From Candidatus Rifleibacteriota bacterium (GTDB taxonomy: Bacteria > Riflebacteria > Ozemobacteria > Ozemobacterales > Ozemobacteraceae), in NCBI GenBank assembly GCA_029560455.1, contig JAKQKW010000081.1, positions 1 to 16,397 of the forward strand: a stretch of 16,397 bases of DNA, written 5' to 3'. Within the stretch, counting starts at the first letter, position 1, and each line of letters begins with the position of its first letter. The position numbers were made by a program, and so were the translations under genes. Shown one piece after another: positions 7,878 through 16,030 of the stretch. Under the pieces are notes generated by a model. It was not told the origin of the DNA and did no database searches. It saw only the letters and a program-made list of their open reading frames with translations.

Positions 7878-8717
7878 TCAGACAGGCTGATAGTAAACGG
7901 CGCGCAGGTGCCGGTGTGGGGCGAATCTTGTGGTTATACCGGTGATCGATTCGGTTGAGCCGATGATCAAAGCCCCGTCGGGCGCAAGCACCTGCGCCAT
8001 TCTGTCGAACAGGGATACCTTGTCTTTTTCAGAAAAATAGATCGCAACGTTGCGGCAGAAAATTATGTCGAAGCGGTATGGAAATATCAGGGGTTCTAGA
8101 AGGTTGATCGGGCGAAAGGTGGCAAGAGCTCTGACCTCGTCGCGAATTTTGTATTGATCGGCCTGCGGGATAAACCATTTCTGCAGATAGGCCGGATTCA
8201 TGCCTCTTTCCATTTCCATGCGGGTAAAAACACCGTAGCTGGCTCTTTTCAGGGCCTGATCAGAAATGTCGGTACCGAGTATCTGTGGCTGGTATTGCGG
8301 TGAATCGCCGATCAGTTCTCTGATGACGATGCCGATGCTGTAGACTTCCTGGCCGGTAGAGCAGGCGGCGCTCCAGATTCTCAGCGGAACCGGCTGACCT
8401 GGCCTGGCAGTGCGGTTACGGCGGTCGATCAGTTCTGGCAGCAGTTTGTGCTGCAGCAGCTCAAAAGGCGAAGAGTCTCGAAAAAACGAGGTCTCGTTAG
8501 TGGTCATGGCATCGACGACTTTGCGGGTAAGCTGCCTGGTGGCATCGGCCTTGACCTTGTAGAGCAGTTCACTGAAAGACTCGGAGGCGGTTTCCCGCAG
8601 CAGGGGGCCAAGGCGGCTTTCGAGCAGATAGCCCTTGCCGGCGTCGAGAACGATGCCGCAGGCCTGATAGACAAGTTGCGCCCAGACTTTAATTTCGTCC
8701 GGGGTAATTGAGATCAT
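7878..8717 (-). CDS. cheR: Chemotaxis protein methyltransferase CheR
   Basis: A 279-residue SAM-dependent methyltransferase that methylates glutamates of chemoreceptors. The N-terminal helical domain spans about 1-70. The SAM domain shows TTNETSFFRD (72-81), SAACSTGQEVYSIG (116-129; the usual GEE is GQE here), D150 in LGTDIS, and CRNVAIYF (221-228). The reading frame stays open upstream to 8831, but that part overlaps cheB and encodes arginine-rich sequence unlike CheR. The ATG at 8717 fits: it gives the normal family length, begins MISITPDE, and overlaps the cheB stop as TAATG. It is the last gene of the chemosensory operon. No TPR or other extra domain is present. A weak hairpin spans the stop codon but lacks a T-run. 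Confidence 0.94.
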   Translation of the reverse strand: MISITPDEIKVWAQLVYQACGIVLDAGKGYLLESRLGPLLRETASESFSELLYKVKADATRQLTRKVVDAMTTNETSFFRDSSPFELLQHKLLPELIDRRNRTARPGQPVPLRIWSAACSTGQEVYSIGIVIRELIGDSPQYQPQILGTDISDQALKRASYGVFTRMEMERGMNPAYLQKWFIPQADQYKIRDEVRALATFRPINLLEPLIFPYRFDIIFCRNVAIYFSEKDKVSLFDRMAQVLAPDGALIIGSTESITGITTRFAPHRHLRAVYYQPV

Positions 8718-9859
8718 TAAATTACACCCCGTGTTAATGCTGTGATTTTTGCTGCGATAGATTCGAGGGGAAGAACAGCGTCGGCGAGGCCGGCTTCGAC
8801 GATGGCGCGTGGCATGCCGAAGACAACACAAGAAGCTTCGTCCTGGGCGATGGTGTAGCAGCCATGCCGTTTGAGAAGCTTGACGCCGGTAAGGCCGTCG
8901 TTGCCCATGCCGGTCAGAACCACCGCAACCGCTTGCCCGGCGAAGTTGTGTGCCGCCGATCTGAACAGGTAATCGACTGCTGGCCGGCAGTTGTTTTCGG
9001 GTGGGTCATCGGTGATTTCGATAGTAATCTGGTTATCGGCATTTTTAATGCGCATGTGTCGGCCGCCCGGGGCGATATAAACATTGTCAGGTTGAGCGAT
9101 TTCGCCGTCAGAAGCTTCTTGAACGCTCAGCTTGCAGCGCTGGTGCAGGCTTTCGGCAAGAGGTTGCGTGAACAATGGCGGCATGTGCTGCACGATAAAG
9201 ACCGGAATGCCTATACCGGCCGGAATTTGCGGCAACACCTGCCCAAGGGCGTTGGGGCCGCCGGTCGACACGCCGATAAGTATCATTTTTGGCCGGCCAG
9301 GCTGGCCGATCTGGCGCATGCGTTCATTAATTCTGGCCAGCTCTTCGTTGCCCGGTGCAGAAACGGTTCTTTCTACCGTGCCGGCAGGTTGCGTTGCGGT
9401 GATGGGGGGCGATTTTACGGGCTGAACCGGTCGGGTCAGCAGCGAACGTATCTCGAAGCGACGTTTGAAAGCTCTGACTATCGGTGACAAACTTCTGGTA
9501 AGTGACTGCAGGCTTTCTTCGATAGAAGCGCCCTCGGGCTTGGTGACAAAGTCGAAGGCACCCTTTTCGAGGGCTGAAATGGTCAGCTTGCCGCCCGTTC
9601 TGGTGAGGGCGCTGACGACAATGACGCCGCATTCGAGACCCTGTCGTTTGATTGCGTCGAGTACCTGCAGGCCATCCATGCCGGGCATTTCGATATCGAG
9701 GGTTATCAGATCGGGTTTGAGTTCTTTGATTCTGGCGAGGGCGGCAAAACCGCCCGATGCCGAGCCGACGACTTCCGCTTCTCCTGAGGCTGTTAGAGCC
9801 TCAGAAAGCAGTTTTCTGAAAAGCACCGTGTCATCGACGACGAGAACCTTGAGGGCCAT
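8717..9859 (-). CDS. cheB: Receptor methylesterase/deamidase CheB
   Basis: A 380-residue CheB that removes methyl groups from chemoreceptors when phosphorylated by CheA. The receiver (1-125) has acidic pocket D9/D10, phospho-acceptor D55 (LITLDIEMPG), S83 and K107 (VTKPEG). A ~60-residue linker rich in Pro/Thr/Gln (about 130-185) leads to the esterase domain, with catalytic S198 in GVSTGG, H225 in VQHMPP and D321 in GMGNDG. All key residues are present, so it should be active. The stop overlaps the cheR start by one base, and two bases separate it from cheW. With CheR it provides adaptation for the receptor encoded upstream. Confidence 0.96.
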   Translation of the reverse strand: MALKVLVVDDTVLFRKLLSEALTASGEAEVVGSASGGFAALARIKELKPDLITLDIEMPGMDGLQVLDAIKRQGLECGVIVVSALTRTGGKLTISALEKGAFDFVTKPEGASIEESLQSLTRSLSPIVRAFKRRFEIRSLLTRPVQPVKSPPITATQPAGTVERTVSAPGNEELARINERMRQIGQPGRPKMILIGVSTGGPNALGQVLPQIPAGIGIPVFIVQHMPPLFTQPLAESLHQRCKLSVQEASDGEIAQPDNVYIAPGGRHMRIKNADNQITIEITDDPPENNCRPAVDYLFRSAAHNFAGQAVAVVLTGMGNDGLTGVKLLKRHGCYTIAQDEASCVVFGMPRAIVEAGLADAVLPLESIAAKITALTRGVI

Positions 9860-9861
9860 TT

Positions 9862-10344
9862 TTATTCACCGCCGGCTTTCTGACGGTCTTCTTTGCCAGG
9901 AGCATCATCGAGAATCAGATCGAGATTGAGAAGCCCGATCAGCAGTTTGCCTGAATGAAAAACGCCGTGCAGCATGCCGGCCTGAGCAACGGGCATGTTT
10001 TCCGGTACTGGTCTGAGCTCGGCTTCATCGAAGGGCACCACTTCGCCAACCCTGTCAACCAGAAGGCCTACGTGTTCCTGTTGCCATTCGGCTATGAAAA
10101 TGCGTGAGTGGCCGGTCAGGGCCTGATTCTTCAGACCGAGTTTGCGGCCAATATCGACAACGGTCACGATGCGACCGCGCAGGTTCATGATACCGAGAAT
10201 GAATTCAGGCGAATGGTGAACCGGGGTGATTTCGCCGATTCTGACTACCTCGCGAACCCGCGAGGTAGTCAGTCCATAGTGTCTGTCATCGACGATAAAA
10301 GTTGCAACCAGACTTTGCGTGACTTCAGCATTATTTTCTTCCAT
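9862..10344 (-). CDS. cheW: Chemotaxis coupling protein CheW
   Basis: A 160-residue CheW-like adaptor linking chemoreceptors to CheA. Family marks include VATFIVDDRHYGL, VREVVRIGEITPVHHSP, ILGIMNLRGRIVTVVDIG and VGLLVDRVGEVV. The C-terminal ~15 residues (PGKEDRQKAGGE) are a charged tail. GGAG at 10352-10355 supplies the ribosome site for the ATG at 10344. It follows the receptor gene after 36 bases and precedes cheB by two. A perfect 14-bp inverted repeat lies inside codons 25-35 (listed separately). Confidence 0.94.
   Translation of the reverse strand: MEENNAEVTQSLVATFIVDDRHYGLTTSRVREVVRIGEITPVHHSPEFILGIMNLRGRIVTVVDIGRKLGLKNQALTGHSRIFIAEWQQEHVGLLVDRVGEVVPFDEAELRPVPENMPVAQAGMLHGVFHSGKLLIGLLNLDLILDDAPGKEDRQKAGGE
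10241..10272 (-). repeat. Perfect 14-bp inverted repeat inside cheW
   Basis: CTGACTACCTCGCG (10241-10254) and CGCGAGGTAGTCAG (10259-10272) are exact reverse complements around a 4-base loop. It covers nucleotides 73-104 of cheW, encoding the conserved TTSRVREVV segment. In mRNA it would form a very stable hairpin not far from the start codon. No T-run follows, so it is not an intrinsic terminator. A role in translation or RNA stability is inference. Confidence 0.8.
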
Positions 10345-10362
10345 TGGCTGGCTCCGGTGAGC

Positions 10363-10382
10363 GATTTCTGCAGGCAGAAATC
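10363..10382 (-). other. Hairpin at the receptor stop codon, before cheW
   Basis: GATTTCTGC (10363-10371) and GCAGAAATC (10374-10382) are exact reverse complements separated by two bases, so RNA would form an ~8-bp stem with a 4-base loop. It begins within the receptor stop codon and ends ahead of the cheW ribosome site. Without a T-run it is more likely an mRNA stability or processing element than a terminator (inference). Confidence 0.5.
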
Positions 10383-12699
10383 ACACTCTGAAATTGCCGA
10401 TCATGGCGCGAAGCTGCTCTGACAGGCGTGAAAGTTCGGTGGCGCTGATGTTGATCTGCTTGCTGGCCTGATCGAGCTCTCTGGCGCTGACATTTACCCC
10501 GGCGATGTCCTGGGCGATGGTCTGGGCGACTGTTGAGGTTTGCGAAACCCGGTCGTTGGCTTCACTGACACCCGAGGTGGCCATCGAAATATTGCCGGCG
10601 ATGTCGCGGGTTACCGAAGACTGTTCTTCGATGGCGACGGCGATTGTGGTGACAATTTCGCTGACATTTCTGATGACCGCTGAGATTTTGTCGATATCCA
10701 TGATCGCGGTGCCGGTAGAAGTCTGAATGCCGTTGATGCGACCCTTGATATCTTCGGTGGCAGAATCGGTCTGTTTGGCGAGTTCTTTGATCTCATTGGC
10801 GACAACCGCGAAACCCTTGCCGGCGGCTCCGGCTCTGGCAGCTTCAATCGTCGCATTCAGGGCCAGCATGTTGGTCTGGGCCGAGATGCTGGTGATCGCT
10901 TCGGTGACCTTGCCGATTTCCTGGGCGGAGCGGCCAAGTTCTTTCATCATGTTGGCAACGGCAATCGCCTGGGTAACCGCTTCGCTCGATATGTTGCGGG
11001 CTTTTTCGGTATTGTTGGCGATGTCGCTGATGGTGGCCGTCATCTCTTCTGTTGCTGCTGCCACAGAAGAGAGGTTGGTGGTGGTGCTCGACATGCCTGA
11101 AGCTACCGATCTGCTGTTGGCGCTCATTTCTTCGGTGGCGGCGGCAACGGTTGATGAGCGCTCGGTGACCCGGGTGGTTTCTTCGACCATCTTGTTCGAG
11201 GTCACGGCCAGTTCAGTCGAGGCTGAAGCCAGCGTCTGGGCGCCTTCGCTGACATTTCTGATCATTGTTGACAGGCCTTTGACCATGTCGGCGATGGCGA
11301 TCATCAGTTCATCCTGTGGTGAGCGCGGAGTGACCGTTACCTGCAGATTGCCTCTGGCAATCTCTTTGGCGGTGGTGGTGATGCTGATCATCGAGTCGAT
11401 CAGGGTATTGAGGTTAACTTTGATTTCGTTGAAATCACCATTGTAGTTGTCGGTGATTTTTCTCGGAATATCGCCCTTTGAGATACGGTCGACATATTCT
11501 GCCGAAACGTTCAAAGGCCCGATTACCGCGTCGAGGGTCTTGTTAACGCCTTCGAGCAAAGGTCTGAATTCGAAGTTGATGCGGTCGGTGCGGCCTCTGG
11601 TTGCCAGTTTACCGCCAATCGCAGCCTGAATCAGGTTGTCCATTTCTTCTTTGAAAGCTTCGAGAATTTTGCCGATGTTGCGGCTGATGTAGAAACCGGC
11701 AAAAAGAGCCAGAACGAAGCCTATGCCTGTGCCTGCCATGGTGGTAAAACGTACCTGAGCCGCGGCGGCTTCAGACTCTTCGGTTGCTTTCTTTGCTTCG
11801 TCCTCATTGATTTTGACGATTTTTTCAAGAGACGCTTCGAGAGCGAATTCGATCGGGGTAATTTCTTTTACCGATATTTCGCTGAGCTGTTCATAGAGCT
11901 GTCTTGACCTGGCAGACAGAGCAAGCAGTTCGTCAAAATACTTAAACACTTCTCTGGCGGCGGTGTTCATTTCGCGTTCATAGTGAGCGCGGGCCGAAAC
12001 AGAATCGCCGGTCTGCAGATATTCTCTGATCTTTTTAACCGCGGCGTGAAAGCGCTGGTGCGGCTCTTTCATTTCGGTTATCAGTTTTTCTATATCAGGG
12101 TTGGTTGATTTATAGTTGGGCAGCCAGCGGCCAAAGTTGCAGGCGGTATGGTCATCGCCGCTTTTAATCGTGGTGGCACTGTTGATATGGTTCAATACCT
12201 GATTTTCGAGCAGATAATGGTCACCTCTGAATTTTTCGAGGTCCCTTTCGAGCTGAATCGGGAAACGGATGCCGATGGCATTGATCTGGCGGGCGACTTC
12301 GAAGAATTTTTCGTTGGCCTGTTCCGCTTTCTGCAGCAATGGCTCGAGTTTTGCCCATTCTTCAGCCTCGTCTTTGGTCTGCGGCAAAGGTTTATATATT
12401 TCAAGCGCTTTTTTGTAGTGTTCTTTTGCCTCAGCTGCCTCGGCAAGGCTTGCTTCTGATTCTTCAAGAGTGAGTCTCGGGTTCAACATGGCCTTTTCGA
12501 CCTTGGTGATCACCTCAAGCTCTCTTTCAAGCATCAGAAGGCTCTCGATGCTGGGCAATCTGACCCTGGCAATCTCAATGATGTGACCGTTCAGGTTGTT
12601 TGAGCCGTTGAACCCGGCATAACCCACGACCAGTGTAATGACTGCAACGATCAGAAAGGCGCCAACCAGTTTTTTTGCAAGTGTTACGTTTTCGAGCAT
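10381..12699 (-). CDS. Methyl-accepting chemotaxis protein with CZB-like sensor region
   Basis: A 772-residue chemoreceptor. TM1 is about 10-29 and TM2 about 319-338. The ~290-residue periplasmic region starts as a helical-bundle sensor and then contains a CZB-type zinc motif: H161 (DHYLLENQV), C187 in CNFGRW, H214 and H218 in EPHQRFH. The C187-to-H214-to-H218 spacing (27 and 4) equals that I recall for E. coli DgcZ (C52, H79, H83). After TM2 come HAMP-like units (about 339-482, probably two or three in tandem) and the long signalling coiled coil, with the conserved tip [19 protein letters not shown] (606-624) followed by [10 protein letters not shown]. Two VAAATEEM copies 28 residues apart (518 and 546) mark heptads that may be methylated. 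No C-terminal CheR-binding pentapeptide is present. GGGAG at 12707-12711 is the ribosome site. It lies between cheA and cheW. Confidence 0.95.
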   Translation of the reverse strand: MLENVTLAKKLVGAFLIVAVITLVVGYAGFNGSNNLNGHIIEIARVRLPSIESLLMLERELEVITKVEKAMLNPRLTLEESEASLAEAAEAKEHYKKALEIYKPLPQTKDEAEEWAKLEPLLQKAEQANEKFFEVARQINAIGIRFPIQLERDLEKFRGDHYLLENQVLNHINSATTIKSGDDHTACNFGRWLPNYKSTNPDIEKLITEMKEPHQRFHAAVKKIREYLQTGDSVSARAHYEREMNTAAREVFKYFDELLALSARSRQLYEQLSEISVKEITPIEFALEASLEKIVKINEDEAKKATEESEAAAAQVRFTTMAGTGIGFVLALFAGFYISRNIGKILEAFKEEMDNLIQAAIGGKLATRGRTDRINFEFRPLLEGVNKTLDAVIGPLNVSAEYVDRISKGDIPRKITDNYNGDFNEIKVNLNTLIDSMISITTTAKEIARGNLQVTVTPRSPQDELMIAIADMVKGLSTMIRNVSEGAQTLASASTELAVTSNKMVEETTRVTERSSTVAAATEEMSANSRSVASGMSSTTTNLSSVAAATEEMTATISDIANNTEKARNISSEAVTQAIAVANMMKELGRSAQEIGKVTEAITSISAQTNMLALNATIEAARAGAAGKGFAVVANEIKELAKQTDSATEDIKGRINGIQTSTGTAIMDIDKISAVIRNVSEIVTTIAVAIEEQSSVTRDIAGNISMATSGVSEANDRVSQTSTVAQTIAQDIAGVNVSARELDQASKQINISATELSRLSEQLRAMIGNFRV

Positions 12700-12769
12700 T
12701 TATTTTCTCCCGTTTTTTCGCTGTTCTGCCTGTTAAAGGCATTGTCCAGTGATGAAACTTAATTCCATT

Positions 12770-15700
12770 TTAAAATTCGACCTGCCGCTCAGCAACCCTG
12801 GGAAGGATGCGGCGCAGGCTTTCGAGCAGACGGTCGCGGTCGAGCTTGATCTGGTAATCAGTTATGCCCGCGGCCTTGCCCTGTTCAATATCTTCTTCGC
12901 CGGCAAGAGAAGTCAGACCAATGATTGGCAGACCGGCAAACCTGTCTTCAGCCCTGATAGCCCTAGCCAGACCAAGCCCGGTCATGCGTGGCATTTCGAT
13001 ATCGGTCACGACCACCTTAACTTTCTCGCCAAGCTGGCAGAGCATTTCCCAGGCGGCCTGACCATCGGGGGCTTCTGCCACGGCAAAACCTTCTGATTCG
13101 ATAAAGCGTTTGACCTGGCCCCTGAAGAAGTCAGAGTCTTCGGCAAGCAGAATCAGAGGGCGTGTTGCGTTGCCGGCTGTCTTTTCGGGGGGGGCGGTGA
13201 TCTGCCATTCAGGAAAAACCGTTTCGACAATTTCAACAATGTCGACAAGAAGCATGGTTTTATCTTTGACAATGGCTGAGCCCGAGATGCCTTTCTGACG
13301 GTGGGTCTTCTGATCGATCTGAAGCCTTGTTTCGATGACATCTACCGGCATGGCAACCATCAGGCCAACTTCGCGCCCGCCTATGGATGAAACTATGACT
13401 GCCAGCTTCTGTTCTTCGCCGATCGGTTTGACCTCTGCGGCATCGCTGAGGGTTATCAGCGGCAGGCTGGCGCCACGATACTGCATGGTTCGGCGCCCGG
13501 CAGAGTTCTCGACCTGACTGCGCTCGATTCTTTCGACACGCAGTACCATTTCCATCGGAATTCCGCACAACTCGCCGGGCTGGTTCTGAAACAACAGAAA
13601 CGACATGGCGTCATGCCGGCCCTCTCTGGCTGTTTCGGCTGCGAGAATTGCTGCCCGGCTGCTGCCGCTTACGTGTCGCATACCGGCTTTGGCGGCCAGA
13701 CCAGAAACATCTATGATCAAAGCAACCTTGCCGTCGCCCATGATGGTCGCACCTGCATATTCCGGCAGACCCTTAAGATGGCGCCCCAGCGGTTTGACGA
13801 CGATTTCTTCGGTGTTGAAGAACCGGTCGACGACAACGCCATATTGAAAGGTGCCTGTCGAGATGATAACGATGTTAAGATCATTGGCTGCATGGTAACG
13901 CCGGTCGGTTTCGGCTTCTCTTTTTGTCGACGCAGATTCTGAATCTGTTTGAACTGCAGAACCAGATACAAGAAGAGGCGACCGGCGACTGCGGCGGTCG
14001 GCGAGTGATTGCCGCCGGTCTGAAAGTGTCAGGCCGGTATTTTCGTCGGTAACTTCTCTGTTAATGCCGAGAACTCTGCCGAGAGAGACGAGCGGGATAA
14101 GTTTTCCGCGCAGAGTGAGAACTTCGGCATCGCCGACAATTTCGATCTTGTTCTGGATCTGGGCGGCCGGAATGCGCGTCAATTCAAGAACATTGATCTG
14201 TGGCACGGCGAAGCGCTCGTTACCCACAGCAACCACCAGAGATGGTATGATCGCCAGCGTCAGCGGCAGCTTGATGCAGAATCTCGTGCCTTCATCGATT
14301 TTTGACTCAATCTCGACTTTGCCGCCAAGGCGGTCGAGATTCGATTTAACAACATCCATGCCGACCCCACGCCCCGAAATATCGCTGACCTTTTCGGCGG
14401 TAGAGAGACCTGGCAGAAATATCAGGGCTGTTTTTTCGGCATCAGACATGCCCAGAACCTTTTCCTGCGAGATAAGGCCTTTGGAAACGGCACTGGCAGA
14501 AATCTTTGCCGGGTTGATACCCTTGCCATCGTCGGTAATTTCGACGATAACCTGACCGGCTTCGTGATAGGCACGCAGGGTAACCCTGCCGGTTGGTGAC
14601 TTGCCTTTTTTGATGCGTTCCTCAGGCATTTCGATGCCGTGGTCGCATGAATTGCGGATCATGTGGGTAAGGGGGTCGTTGAGCCCTTCGATAAGGGTCT
14701 TATCCATTTCGACCTCTTTACCTTCGATGATCAGCTGAATTTCTTTGCCCTGAGTGCGTGACATGTCGCGCACTACCCTGGGAAACTTGTTAAAAACATT
14801 GCCGATCGGCTGCATGCGGGTCTGCATGATCGCTTCCTGCAGTTCTGAGGTTACGAGACTGACGCGTTGACTGCCGGCGTGTACGCCGCGCATGTCGTTG
14901 GTCGAAAGGGCTTCGCGCAGTTGATTGCGGCTCAATACGAGCTCGCCTGCAAGGTTCATCAGAGTTTCGAGAACCTCAACGCTGACACGCAGGGTTGCAT
15001 CTGCAACAGCGCTGCCGCCCTGTGTCGTAACCGGCTGGTCAGGCGCCGTTTTTCTGGCAGGTTCGCCAGCGGCGGGCGATTTTGCTTTTTCGCTGTCTGA
15101 ACCGGCCGGGCGAGCATTCGGTGTCTGAATGTCTGCTTTGTCAGTCTCGGCAGGTTTTTCGGGGGTGGTGGCAGATTGTGTTTTTGCTTCGGCAGTTGCC
15201 GGCATCGGCGAGATTCCGGCGATCTGAATCGGGGGCGGGGCAGCCGGCATGTCTTTCGGCGGCGAAGCGAGCAGTTTTATGCGCTCTTTGGGCAGTTCAA
15301 GCACCATCTCAATCTCATCGGGCCCGACTTCGGTCGAAAAAAGAACGTGCAGCGGGATTATGCCGCTTGGCTCTTCTTCAAGCGTGCCTACCGCATCGGT
15401 GTTCACCTGTGCGTCAATGACTTTGCCAAAGGCGATGAGCAGACGCACCACGTCGAGAATGTTTTTGTCGAGCATGTCGATATCCTGGATCAGATCATAT
15501 TCGACAAAGTAGACGTAATGGCCGTTTTTGCGTGCAAGCTCGAGGTCCATTTCGTTGACGTTGACAGAGGCGCCGGGCGGGAGTTTGACCGCCCCCTGTT
15601 TGTGGAAAAAGCCCTTCTCGCTCTGTGGCAAAAACGAGGTGGCCAGGCCGGTCAGGGCCACGAGGTTTTCTGAGATATCCATTTCGTTGCTGACCATGAC

Positions 15701-16018
15701 ATTATTGAGCAACTCTTTGAGCTTGTCGAAGCTGATCAGCAATATGTTGACCACTTCGGGGTTTGGCTTGATGACGCGTGAGCGAATGAGATCGAGCACG
15801 CTTTCGGTTTTGTGGGACAGCTCCTGGATTTTTCTCAGTCCGAAAAGAGAGCTACCTCCCTTGATCGAGTGGGCGGCGCGAAAAACCTTGTTAACCAGCT
15901 CTTCATTGATATTTTCGCCGCCTTCTTCAATGGTGAGCAGGTCGCTTTCAATTCCGGCCAGCTGTTCATTGGTTTCGGCGAGAAATTCTTTCAGCAGTTC
16001 ATCATTTCCAAGGGTCAT
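12770..16018 (-). CDS. cheA: Chemotaxis kinase CheA with two CheW domains and C-terminal receiver
   Basis: A 1082-residue hybrid CheA. Domains in order: Hpt with phospho-acceptor H50 (AAHSIKGG); a P2-like region about 150-250; a Pro/Ala/Thr-rich linker about 252-338; dimerisation helices about 340-410; an ATPase with RNSCDHG (455-461), DDGKG (496-500) and GRGVGMD (549-555); a first CheW domain (about 585-780) interrupted by a charged insert at about 655-712 with DRR repeats; a second CheW domain (about 803-938); and a receiver (about 953-1070) with E960/D961, D1006 (VTDIEMP), T1036 and K1058. Usual CheA proteins are 600-750 residues without the second CheW and receiver. The receiver could act as a phosphate sink or stand in for CheY, which is not seen in the window. 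A C8 run lies between CheW2 and receiver, and the ribosome site is a G8 run. Confidence 0.96.
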   Translation of the reverse strand: MTLGNDELLKEFLAETNEQLAGIESDLLTIEEGGENINEELVNKVFRAAHSIKGGSSLFGLRKIQELSHKTESVLDLIRSRVIKPNPEVVNILLISFDKLKELLNNVMVSNEMDISENLVALTGLATSFLPQSEKGFFHKQGAVKLPPGASVNVNEMDLELARKNGHYVYFVEYDLIQDIDMLDKNILDVVRLLIAFGKVIDAQVNTDAVGTLEEEPSGIIPLHVLFSTEVGPDEIEMVLELPKERIKLLASPPKDMPAAPPPIQIAGISPMPATAEAKTQSATTPEKPAETDKADIQTPNARPAGSDSEKAKSPAAGEPARKTAPDQPVTTQGGSAVADATLRVSVEVLETLMNLAGELVLSRNQLREALSTNDMRGVHAGSQRVSLVTSELQEAIMQTRMQPIGNVFNKFPRVVRDMSRTQGKEIQLIIEGKEVEMDKTLIEGLNDPLTHMIRNSCDHGIEMPEERIKKGKSPTGRVTLRAYHEAGQVIVEITDDGKGINPAKISASAVSKGLISQEKVLGMSDAEKTALIFLPGLSTAEKVSDISGRGVGMDVVKSNLDRLGGKVEIESKIDEGTRFCIKLPLTLAIIPSLVVAVGNERFAVPQINVLELTRIPAAQIQNKIEIVGDAEVLTLRGKLIPLVSLGRVLGINREVTDENTGLTLSDRRQSLADRRSRRSPLLVSGSAVQTDSESASTKREAETDRRYHAANDLNIVIISTGTFQYGVVVDRFFNTEEIVVKPLGRHLKGLPEYAGATIMGDGKVALIIDVSGLAAKAGMRHVSGSSRAAILAAETAREGRHDAMSFLLFQNQPGELCGIPMEMVLRVERIERSQVENSAGRRTMQYRGASLPLITLSDAAEVKPIGEEQKLAVIVSSIGGREVGLMVAMPVDVIETRLQIDQKTHRQKGISGSAIVKDKTMLLVDIVEIVETVFPEWQITAPPEKTAGNATRPLILLAEDSDFFRGQVKRFIESEGFAVAEAPDGQAAWEMLCQLGEKVKVVVTDIEMPRMTGLGLARAIRAEDRFAGLPIIGLTSLAGEEDIEQGKAAGITDYQIKLDRDRLLESLRRILPRVAERQVEF
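13187..13194 (-). repeat. C8 homopolymer in cheA at the CheW2/receiver boundary
   Basis: Eight G on the plus strand (C in the coding strand) encode A942-P944. Loss of one base changes the frame so that translation stops at 13153-13155, giving a CheA of 954 residues without the receiver. Homopolymers of this length are slippage-prone; whether this one slips is inference. Confidence 0.85.
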
Positions 16019-16022
16019 TCAA

Positions 16023-16030
16023 CCCCCCCC
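16023..16030 (-). promoter_or_regulatory. cheA: G8 run forming the cheA ribosome binding site
   Basis: In the coding strand the stop of the STAS gene (TAA, 16033-16031) is followed directly by eight G, then TTGA, then the cheA ATG at 16018. No other Shine-Dalgarno is available, so the G run must serve. A change in run length would alter both strength and spacing, so expression could vary if the run slips. Confidence 0.6.

Noticed and set aside
8718..8831. N-terminal extension of cheR in the same frame
   Set aside because: It lies inside the 3' end of cheB in another frame, encodes Arg/Ser-rich sequence unlike CheR, and the TAATG junction at 8717 gives a normal-length protein.
10727..11446. 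Long open frame antisense to the chemoreceptor
   Set aside because: The Ala/Ser/Val-rich product is the shadow of the receptor's repetitive heptads; no family features.
12720..12769. Separate promoter for the receptor gene between cheA and the receptor
   Set aside because: No convincing -35/-10 pair; only a 5-bp TGCCT/AGGCA stem. Operon transcription from upstream is simpler.
13979..14022. GC-rich repeats in the cheA insert considered as a mobile or CRISPR-like repeat
   Set aside because: They are explained by repeated Asp-Arg-Arg codons in frame within cheA, with no regular spacing.
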